20,042 bases of DNA from Eubacterium sp. (GTDB lineage Bacteria > Bacillota_A > Clostridia > Lachnospirales > Lachnospiraceae). The position numbers and the translations under genes are program-made. The DNA lies in assembly GCA_024687845.1 (NCBI GenBank), contig JAILEL010000441.1, positions 1 through 20,042 of the forward strand, written 5' to 3'. Positions 1-5,817 of this stretch are shown here, in pieces; position 1 is the first letter of the stretch; the number at the start of each line of letters is the position of its first letter. Below the pieces are notes generated by a model. The model was not told the DNA's origin. It was given only the letters and a program-made list of their open reading frames with translations, and did no database searches.

Positions 1-48
1 AGTTGCGATGATTATAGCTAATAATAATGATACGATTCTCTTCTTCAT
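1..48 (-). CDS. Secreted protein, N-terminal fragment (cut by window edge)
   Basis: Only the first 16 codons are in the window: an ATG at 48 followed by a Lys-Lys-Arg charged start and a hydrophobic run (MKKRIVSLLLAIIIAT), which is the beginning of a signal peptide or N-terminal membrane anchor. A strong GAGGAGG ribosome binding site sits about 8 bases upstream (57-63), so the start is well supported. The body of the gene lies to the left of the window and its function cannot be told. The leader resembles that of the next gene at 192-1055 (MSKRVVALISAIII), so the two may be paralogous exported proteins, although such short leaders look alike easily. Confidence 0.75.
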   Translation of the reverse strand, partial: MKKRIVSLLLAIIIAT

Positions 49-191
49 AGTGTTGTCCTCCTCAATTCCCTTTCTTTTATTTCCGTAACCGGTTTCATCC
101 GGTCTCTCTTTCTTTGATGATTTAATTAAACCATAAAACCAGAGACAAGAATTAGGGGGAGAAAAACTTTTTAACAAAATATTTCTTCAGT
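49..191. other. Intergenic region upstream of the left-edge gene
   Basis: This is a 143-base non-coding stretch between two minus-strand genes. It contains a short inverted repeat, ACCGG (88-92) and CCGGT (99-103), with a 6-base loop but no good T-tract, so it is not a convincing terminator. A weak promoter-like pair on the minus strand (TTGTCT, 17 bases, TTAAAT) lies in the region around 115-150. Nothing else is recognised. Confidence 0.4.
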
Positions 192-1055
192 TTAATCTGC
201 CTTATACTGACTAAATGAAATCTTAATCTTTTTCTTTGCTTTTATATCATATTTATAGCATTTAGCTTTGTTTCCATTCCAACTATTAACTTTGTAATAT
301 ATATACTTTGATCCCATTTTTCCCATAGAATCTGCTTTAAGTTTTTTAACAATAACTTTTGTCTTTCCAGTTTTCAAATCATAAGTATTTACTGAAAAAT
401 AATTAGCACTATTAAAACTTAAATATTTTTTTCCTTTAAGGTTATGAGCATAATAGATTACATGTCCTTTAATAGTATATCCACAGGAACCTTTTTCAAT
501 CTGCTTTACCTTTGTATTTGAAGTATTGTAAACATATATCTGCATAAGAGGTCCTGGACATCCAAATGTAGCTGATGGTTCACAGACTATATATCTTCCA
601 CATCTTTTAACATACTCCGCATCGCAAATCTTAACCAGTACTTCAGTTTCAAGAACATATCTATAACATGCATTATTATCAGAACCATTCCATGCATTAA
701 TATACAGGTTCCCTCTATATAGCTCTACAGGATCCCAACAATAATAACTATTTGGAAGAGACTTCAGAAATATTGATACTTTTCTGTCAATATTTCTGAA
801 ATATAGATAATTTTTTCCGGATTTTGTCCTAACCGTATAATATACAATTTCTTCAGAAAAAACTACTTTTGAATTAACATTGCCTCCATAATAGGATATG
901 GTATCAACATATTTTCCAGATTTATAAATGTAAACCTTTCCATCTGAATAACTTGTTGTATAGCCACCTGCAGCCTGAGTGTCAAGCTTTGGAATAGACA
1001 CAATACCAAAAAAAATTATTATAGCTGATATAAGCGCTACTACTCTTTTACTCAT
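192..1055 (-). CDS. Secreted protein with beta-propeller-like repeats, function unknown
   Basis: This 287-residue protein has an N-terminal signal peptide: MSKR, a hydrophobic segment at about 5-20, and a plausible cleavage after TQA near residue 28. It should therefore be exported. The mature part is rich in Tyr, Lys, Gly and Asn. It carries recurring short units ending in a Y-x-Y-D-(L/I)-K-(T/A)-(G/K)-K pattern (for example VNTYDLKTGK and KCYKYDIKAKK), which suggests a DUF5050/TolB-like beta-propeller of about 40-50-residue blades. That family assignment is an inference from the repeat look. The ATG at 1055 has an AAGGAG ribosome binding site upstream (around 1070). The gene is isolated and very AT-rich. 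No catalytic motif is visible; a binding or envelope role is possible but unproven. Confidence 0.75.
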   Translation of the reverse strand: MSKRVVALISAIIIFFGIVSIPKLDTQAAGGYTTSYSDGKVYIYKSGKYVDTISYYGGNVNSKVVFSEEIVYYTVRTKSGKNYLYFRNIDRKVSIFLKSLPNSYYCWDPVELYRGNLYINAWNGSDNNACYRYVLETEVLVKICDAEYVKRCGRYIVCEPSATFGCPGPLMQIYVYNTSNTKVKQIEKGSCGYTIKGHVIYYAHNLKGKKYLSFNSANYFSVNTYDLKTGKTKVIVKKLKADSMGKMGSKYIYYKVNSWNGNKAKCYKYDIKAKKKIKISFSQYKAD

Positions 1056-1155
1056 ATACTATACTTTCTCCTTAATTACTTGTATTTCTTTCCACTTAAA
1101 TCAAAATAATAAGTCGCTAATTTACTCACTATATGTAAATCAACGACTATTATTC

Positions 1156-1572
1156 CTAAAATTCCTTATCCTTCATTTCACCAGCAAGCTCGTTTATCTG
1201 ATCCATTTCATCATCAGTCACCATTTTGTTATCAATTATCTGCTTAATCTTATCAGTAACTCCTGGAAGCATGTCGATAATCTTACCAAGTGCTCCTGCA
1301 TCTTCATGAAGATTAAGTATCTGAGCATAGCCGTCCTTAATAACAATAATAGAAGTTGGTGAAAGCTTACCGCCCATTCCACCGCCTGCACTGTCACTTC
1401 TCTTGCTTCCATATGCTCCTGCTCCGACTCCGAAATTAACATCACATAATGGAATAATTGTTGTTTCACCAACTACGATTGGTTCTCCAACTACTGATTT
1501 TGAAGTAAGAAATGCATCCATTCCTTTAAAAAGTGAATTAATGGTTGAATTGAAATCATTACCGTTTGCCAT
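1156..1572 (-). CDS. gerW: GerW/YtfJ-family sporulation protein
   Basis: The 138-residue product matches the GerW (YtfJ) family known from Bacillus spores. It has an N-terminal helix (about 4-24), a beta segment with VVGETTIIPLCDVNFGVGAG (35-52), a Gly-rich stretch with GGGMGGK (63-69), then SPTSIIVIKDG (71-81) and a charged helical tail. The reading frame stays open upstream to 1626, but the ATG at 1572 (protein MANGND) is chosen because AGGAGG lies 6 bases before it and the family starts here. The neighbour upstream is a DUF2953 (YtfI-like) gene, the same pairing as B. subtilis ytfI-ytfJ, which strengthens the call. In B. subtilis the protein is linked to spore germination. Homologues also occur in clostridia not known to sporulate, so its role here is open. 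Confidence 0.88.
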   Translation of the reverse strand: MANGNDFNSTINSLFKGMDAFLTSKSVVGEPIVVGETTIIPLCDVNFGVGAGAYGSKRSDSAGGGMGGKLSPTSIIVIKDGYAQILNLHEDAGALGKIIDMLPGVTDKIKQIIDNKMVTDDEMDQINELAGEMKDKEF

Positions 1573-1587
1573 TTTAAACCTCCTGTA

Positions 1588-1616
1588 TTTATATAAACAC
1601 TTTAGTAACTGTTCAA
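1588..1616 (-). promoter_or_regulatory. Candidate promoter for gerW
   Basis: On the minus strand TTGAAC (1616-1611) is followed after exactly 17 bases by TATAAA (1593-1588). The match is good, but transcription would begin near 1581, inside the AGGAGG ribosome binding site of gerW (1579-1584), leaving an unusually short leader. It may be real, may start upstream of the usual position, or may be chance in AT-rich DNA. Confidence 0.35.
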
Positions 1617-1640
1617 TAGATTGCAATAAATTTTTATAGT

Positions 1641-2735
1641 CTAAATCTTATCATAAAGCTTCTTAGTTTTCCAGAAATCACGCGTGAGTGCCAGTTTTAT
1701 TGAAGGAAATAGAATTCTGAAGAGATAAATCCTTCCTTTCATCATGACATCAGCTTCGATAATCTTATTATAAAAATCTGGTTCAATACTGAGCCACCGA
1801 CCATATAATGGATAAAACATGGATATTTTTCCAAGTACTTCACCTGTATCAGCAGCGCTTCCAAGTCCAAGTCTAAGATAACCTTTGCTTTTCTTTGGTT
1901 TTATGGTGACCAATGTTCTTTTTAAAATCACAAGAACCATGCTTATGGTATGGCGAACATAGTCTTTATCGAGAAACTGTATCCAGTGATCCAGCTTTGT
2001 GATTTTCTCAACATAAATCTTATCAAGATTATCTAATTTATCATCTATCTTTTTCAATAGCTCATCTATTTTATCATCAATAGATTTTTTAGGTTCTTGA
2101 GCTTTCTGTCTCTTCTTTTCCTCTTTCAGAGCTTTCTTACGCTCTTTCTCTCTTTGCTTTTGTTCCTTCTTACTTAATTTAATCTCATCATCAGTTGGCA
2201 TTATCTGATCAAATGCATCTTGCGATGTCATAGATTGCTGATCAACAGATTCCTCAGTAGCTGTGGTTTGCACTGAATCACCTTGACCTGAGTTTCCTTG
2301 ACTCAAATTATCTTGACTTGAACTGTCTTGACTTAGGTTTTCCTGGCCAAGATTCGCCTGTCCTATGTTTCCCTGAGTCTGGCCGCCTTGAACAGCTATT
2401 CCATCCTCTGCCGGATTCATTATATAATCGTTCAAGCCTTCATCTTCGAGCTCATCTAAATCATCTTCATCAACATCATCGCTGGATTTAAGCTTAATAA
2501 AAAGAAATTTTAAGACATATTTGAAACCATCTCCGCCCTTTTTATAATTTGCTTTAAACCTTATTCCAAGATAATTTGCCAGAATATCAAGATTTGTAGT
2601 TTCTTCGTTATGAACACCAAGTATCTTATATTTAATAGGAACAAACATTATCAGAAGTAATAAAAGCAGGACTATTCCAAGTATTACCAAAAGTACTATT
2701 CCTATTATCTTAAGAATGGCAAGTACTATACTCAT
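1641..2735 (-). CDS. DUF2953 (YtfI-like) membrane protein with Gln-rich insert
   Basis: This 364-residue protein has one strongly hydrophobic N-terminal membrane segment (about 4-32). A DUF2953-type beginning follows (VPIKYKILG; NYLGIRFKANYK). The C-terminal half (about 240-364) carries LRLGLGSAADTGEVLGKISMFYPL, then IEADVMMKGRIYLFRI, which are typical of DUF2953. Between them is a long low-complexity insert. It is acidic at 86-100, Gln/Asn/Ser-rich with a Gln every fifth residue at 121-156, then strongly charged with Lys/Glu/Arg (187-220, probably a helix or coiled coil). Homologues are often shorter, so the insert is the variable part. Its ATG overlaps the TGA of the 110-aa gene upstream (ATGA), which indicates translational coupling. 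gerW follows after about 68 bases. Molecular function is unknown; the family is linked to GerW by neighbourhood. Confidence 0.82.
   Translation of the reverse strand: MSIVLAILKIIGIVLLVILGIVLLLLLLIMFVPIKYKILGVHNEETTNLDILANYLGIRFKANYKKGGDGFKYVLKFLFIKLKSSDDVDEDDLDELEDEGLNDYIMNPAEDGIAVQGGQTQGNIGQANLGQENLSQDSSSQDNLSQGNSGQGDSVQTTATEESVDQQSMTSQDAFDQIMPTDDEIKLSKKEQKQREKERKKALKEEKKRQKAQEPKKSIDDKIDELLKKIDDKLDNLDKIYVEKITKLDHWIQFLDKDYVRHTISMVLVILKRTLVTIKPKKSKGYLRLGLGSAADTGEVLGKISMFYPLYGRWLSIEPDFYNKIIEADVMMKGRIYLFRILFPSIKLALTRDFWKTKKLYDKI
2281..2385 (-). repeat. 15-bp tandem repeat within the DUF2953 gene
   Basis: Seven consecutive 15-base units run from 2281 to 2385. Four are close copies of the plus-strand form YCTTGACYTRAGTTT (2281, 2296, 2311 and 2326) and three are more diverged (2341, 2356 and 2371). 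Each unit encodes five residues of the type (L/I/S)-(G/S)-Q-(G/D/E/A)-N, so length changes by whole units keep the reading frame. Similarity at the DNA level, not only the protein level, suggests recent unit duplication. Confidence 0.8.
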
Positions 2736-3064
2736 GCTTTTTCCCCTGTTCCAAATAATAAATCTATATCAGGACTGCCACATTTACTATAAGCATCTTC
2801 CAAAATATCACAAACAATCCTTTTTGCAGCTTCTCTGCTTCTTGCAATACCTATAATATGCAAAGTATCCTTTTTCTTTCTATAAAAAGGTTGAAGTAAT
2901 TCGCTGTAATTATATATTTCCATGATTCCCGCATCAAAAAGAGGCTTTGTAATAACATAAATTCCCTGTACTGGTCTTTTTACAGCTATTTTTCTCAAAG
3001 CCTTTTTAAATATTTTATCGTCACAAGGTTCGGTATAGATGTTTTTTGCGATTTTGAACTTCAT
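2732..3064 (-). CDS. Conserved hypothetical protein, 110 aa
   Basis: No family is recognised. The protein is basic in its N-terminal half (KFKIAKNIY, FKKALRKIAVKR) and has an alternating beta/alpha look: VQGIYVITKP, MEIYNYSELL, LHIIGIARSREAAKRIVCDILEDAY, with a short acidic end. There is no signal peptide or membrane segment, so it is probably cytoplasmic. It overlaps the start of the DUF2953 gene by four bases (ATGA), so the two are almost certainly translated together and probably act in one process. The ribosome binding site is weak (AGG, 7 bases before the ATG). Two Cys residues (14 and about 95) are present but form no motif. It is taken as a real gene because of the coupled overlap and coherent protein-like composition. 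Confidence 0.7.
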   Translation of the reverse strand: MKFKIAKNIYTEPCDDKIFKKALRKIAVKRPVQGIYVITKPLFDAGIMEIYNYSELLQPFYRKKKDTLHIIGIARSREAAKRIVCDILEDAYSKCGSPDIDLLFGTGEKA

Positions 3065-3179
3065 ATAAATACCTATAGCTATGCTAATAATGTGCCTTCA
3101 CAAAATGTTTATATCACGGTGTTACTATTTACGGAAATTGTGAGAATTGTAACATCATGGTACCTACAGATTAGTAATA
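3065..3179. other. Intergenic gap, possible regulatory region
   Basis: These 115 bases separate the 469-aa gene from the 110-aa gene. A TGTTAC/GTAACA inverted repeat with a long loop is present around 3119-3154, but no T-tract follows it. A weak minus-strand promoter-like pair (TTGTGA with TAGCTA about 16 bases on) precedes the 110-aa gene. No firm terminator or promoter is assigned. Confidence 0.3.
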
Positions 3180-4589
3180 TTAATTACCAGAAATAATATC
3201 TCCTACCAGATCTCTGCAAGCTGTAAGCTCAGCCTTATCCTTACAGCTAGAAAGTGCATACTGAAAATATTCAAGTATTTCCTGCTGTGTATTAAAGAAT
3301 ACAGGCATCTGTGAGAGAACCTTCGCCATAATACTTCTTTTCTTAAGCTTATGAGTATTGGCGAACATCTCGTTCATATCATCAATAAGATCTTTTTTAA
3401 TCTCTGTGATAAATATATCATCTGCTTCCTCAGATACAACACTGATAGCACTATCATCAATATCCATGAAAAGAGAGGTTGATGTAAGTGTATCTGTCTT
3501 CTTCAGAATATCAAACATATCTTTGATTTCCTGATTCTCGTACATTTCATAATATGTACCGTAAAGCTCATCACTGTTACTATTCAAAAATGCAAGCTCT
3601 TCGTACGCTTCTTCCTGAGCCCCCTCAAGCTTCACAAACATATCATCAAAAGCTTCAGAAGCCTGATAAATGTCATCAGCTGAAGAAAGATCAGCAATGA
3701 TTTTTGCGGATACCTCATATTTATCATTCAGATATAAGCTATCAATATATTTATAAGTATAAAGAACAATAAGAACATCATTTATAATTTCCGTCAGCAT
3801 CAGATATCCAGTCACATAGTCCTGAATAATATATGTAGCTTCAGAAATCATATCCATCAATCTGTCAAATTCTTCTTTTGAAAGCTTAGTATAATCAGCA
3901 TTTTCAAATTCATTTATTATCTTATTAAGCTCAGGGTAAACAGTATCGTATCCCTCAGGCTTATCCATAAGAGCACTATCTCTTATAGTCTGTACAAAAT
4001 CCTCTACGGCGCGCTGCTCACCACCACGGTATATTGATAAAGAATTGGAAATAATATCATAGAATCTGTCTTTGGTCATACGTACCGGAAGCTGAGCTAT
4101 AAATTCCTGAATTCTTGTATTAACTAGCATCTTATCATTTTCAGAAAATACAAATTCGTACATGTTGTTAGCAAGCTGATCAGAATCTACATCTTCAGTT
4201 GTACCGAGAATATCAGGTTCTCTTCTATTAAGTATGTACTCATATATTTCAAGAGTATCTGTATACGCAGTAAGAATCTTCATTTTAGATGTAATCACAT
4301 CTCTTGCTTCTGTAACAGCATCTATAATATCCTTATCCACATCACTTTTTTCTTTATAAATGCATCTTAAAGCTACATCTACAGTATCAATATATCCCTC
4401 CATCTCTTCCCTCTGGTCGAGATTAATATCCTCAGACATTTCATAAAAAGTAAAAAGGTTAAGTGACATTCGAATTGTAGAATAATTATAAAATGCACTT
4501 GAAAGCAGTTTAAGATATTTACATAGTGAATTCTCTCTGTCTCTATCTGCATTTATGTCAGTTAAAAGTATTTTGCCTTCTTTTTTCAT
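3180..4589 (-). CDS. Acidic all-helical protein of unknown function
   Basis: The 469-residue product is rich in Asp, Glu, Ile, Leu, Tyr and Met and reads as helix throughout. It has no signal peptide, no clear membrane segment, no nucleotide-binding loop and no metal motif. Examples of helical stretches are EEFDRLMDMISEATYIIQDYV and MAKVLSQMPVFFNTQQEILEYF. The start at 4589 (MKKEGKILLTD) has a GGAG about 10 bases upstream. It lies 59 bases downstream of the rhomboid-like membrane gene in the same direction and probably shares its transcript. It may be a cytoplasmic scaffold or partner for that protein, but this is inference only. Composition matches the neighbours and there is no sign of transfer. 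Confidence 0.7.
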   Translation of the reverse strand: MKKEGKILLTDINADRDRENSLCKYLKLLSSAFYNYSTIRMSLNLFTFYEMSEDINLDQREEMEGYIDTVDVALRCIYKEKSDVDKDIIDAVTEARDVITSKMKILTAYTDTLEIYEYILNRREPDILGTTEDVDSDQLANNMYEFVFSENDKMLVNTRIQEFIAQLPVRMTKDRFYDIISNSLSIYRGGEQRAVEDFVQTIRDSALMDKPEGYDTVYPELNKIINEFENADYTKLSKEEFDRLMDMISEATYIIQDYVTGYLMLTEIINDVLIVLYTYKYIDSLYLNDKYEVSAKIIADLSSADDIYQASEAFDDMFVKLEGAQEEAYEELAFLNSNSDELYGTYYEMYENQEIKDMFDILKKTDTLTSTSLFMDIDDSAISVVSEEADDIFITEIKKDLIDDMNEMFANTHKLKKRSIMAKVLSQMPVFFNTQQEILEYFQYALSSCKDKAELTACRDLVGDIISGN

Positions 4590-4648
4590 TAAGTATAAAC
4601 TCCATCTATAAAATATTAATTTGAAATCTAAGAATTAAGTCAAAATCC

Positions 4649-5623
4649 TTAATGGATATGCTGATGTGTATATAAATGTTCTGAACAATACTCATAATTT
4701 CCATTACATTTTGAACAGAATCTGAATTCCATATTTGGACTGTCTTTCTCTGTTCTTCCACATACAGCGCATTTATGGATTGTAATTCCTTCTGGATTGC
4801 CTGCACCAGGTTTGATAATCTTCGAACCATCAGGAAATCTTATAGTACCGTCATCATTATATTCAACAGTGCGACGACCTTTTCCCATCTGAGTAGCTTT
4901 TTCAAACTTTCTTTTACGCTTAATATCACCAAGGGATGGTGTATATTTACTCTTATATCCAATAGCATAAATGAAATAATTTGCAACTGAGCATAGAATA
5001 ATGATCTTAGTAAAGAAACCGCCTGCAAAGAAATTAAATGCAAGTAATGCCAGATCAACGTAGGCAAGGTATTTCATTTTTAGTGGAATTACAAAATAAA
5101 GATATATTACATTGTCTCCACCAACTACTGTAAATGCAAGAAATATGCTCATATACATATATCTTGTTACGTCAGCCCCCTCAGAAAGACCTGTTCCACT
5201 AACTAGTGCATTAGCAATATGGTTAGCTGCATTAGGACTTATTTTAAAATAATACAGAGCTCCTAAAAGAACAAAAATATCTATTATAATTGCCCCGCCA
5301 ATAATATAAAGATTATATATGAATTTGCCCCAGTACTGTTCAAGTGACTTTCCAAGCCAGGTATAAAAGAACAGATTTATAGGTAGAAAAAGAACCGTCA
5401 GAAATGAAGATATTTCATACGGAATCGTGAATATCCAGGTAAAGAGTCTCCAATACTGATTCTGAACAGCTATCATATATGGACTAAGAGTAAGCAGATA
5501 ATATACACTTGGCATGACATATCTGATAACATAGCCAACCACAGTAATAACTACGATTACCAGATATAGATTTGGAATAGCAAAACGACCAAAGCGTTTT
5601 TCAAGTTTATTAAGAAAATCCAT
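4649..5623 (-). CDS. Rhomboid-like membrane protein, probably inactive, with Cys/His tail
   Basis: This is a 324-residue multi-pass membrane protein (hydrophobic segments near 18-36, 68-90, 102-125, 155-180, 186-222). It has rhomboid-like landmarks: YWRLFTWIF (57-65) for the L1 loop, WLGKSLEQYWGK (89-100) after TM2, and VIPLKMKYLAYVD (178-190). The protease GxSG serine motif and the TM6 histidine are not seen, so it looks like a rhomboid pseudoprotease or derlin-like protein. The cytosolic tail has CAVC (285-288), CSKC (303-306), C313 and several His near the end (316, 320, 322, 324), a likely zinc-binding site. The ATG at 5623 is chosen over the longer frame to 5716 because it has an AGAGGT site and because the longer start would sit on the promoter at 5705-5733. 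Confidence 0.75.
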   Translation of the reverse strand: MDFLNKLEKRFGRFAIPNLYLVIVVITVVGYVIRYVMPSVYYLLTLSPYMIAVQNQYWRLFTWIFTIPYEISSFLTVLFLPINLFFYTWLGKSLEQYWGKFIYNLYIIGGAIIIDIFVLLGALYYFKISPNAANHIANALVSGTGLSEGADVTRYMYMSIFLAFTVVGGDNVIYLYFVIPLKMKYLAYVDLALLAFNFFAGGFFTKIIILCSVANYFIYAIGYKSKYTPSLGDIKRKRKFEKATQMGKGRRTVEYNDDGTIRFPDGSKIIKPGAGNPEGITIHKCAVCGRTEKDSPNMEFRFCSKCNGNYEYCSEHLYTHQHIH

Positions 5624-5704
5624 TATAATGACCTCTTGTTTTAATCTTTGCAAATATCCGTAAGGGCACACTAAAAAACAAGTGATTAACCACGAATACA
5701 GTTT

Positions 5705-5733
5705 ATTATACGACATTAACCCCTAAAAAACAA
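5705..5733 (-). promoter_or_regulatory. Promoter of the rhomboid-like gene
   Basis: On the minus strand TTGTTT (5733-5728) and TATAAT (5710-5705) are separated by 17 bases, a sigma-A-type promoter with a consensus -10 box. The start would be near 5698, giving a leader of about 75 bases before the ATG at 5623. It is divergent from the plus-strand promoter at 5756-5784, with only 22 bases between the two -35 boxes. Confidence 0.7.
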
Positions 5734-5755
5734 CATCAAGTAATGATTTACTCTG

Positions 5756-5784
5756 TTGAAATAAATCTTTAAGTGAATTATAAT
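5756..5784 (+). promoter_or_regulatory. Promoter of the activase/dehydratase fusion gene
   Basis: TTGAAA (5756-5761), a 17-base spacer and TATAAT (5779-5784) form a near-consensus sigma-A promoter. Transcription should begin near 5791, about 27 bases before the TTG start at 5818, leaving room for the AAGGAG ribosome binding site at 5804-5809. Confidence 0.8.
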
Positions 5785-5817
5785 GTCATAGATTCTAATT
5801 ATTAAGGAGATATAAAA

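Noticed and set aside
88..103. ACCGG/CCGGT hairpin as a terminator
   Set aside because: The stem is only 5 bp and no T-tract follows on the minus strand.
979..1362. Plus-strand open frame of 127 codons
   Set aside because: It runs antisense through gerW and the end of the secreted gene, has no ribosome binding site and an unlikely composition rich in Leu, Ile, Ser and Asn.
4606..4830. Short minus-strand frame at the 3' end of the rhomboid-like gene
   Set aside because: It overlaps the conserved Cys/His tail in another frame and lacks a ribosome binding site.
5624..5716. Longer start for the rhomboid-like protein
   Set aside because: The upstream ATG lies at the -10 box of a good promoter, so it would not be in the mRNA.
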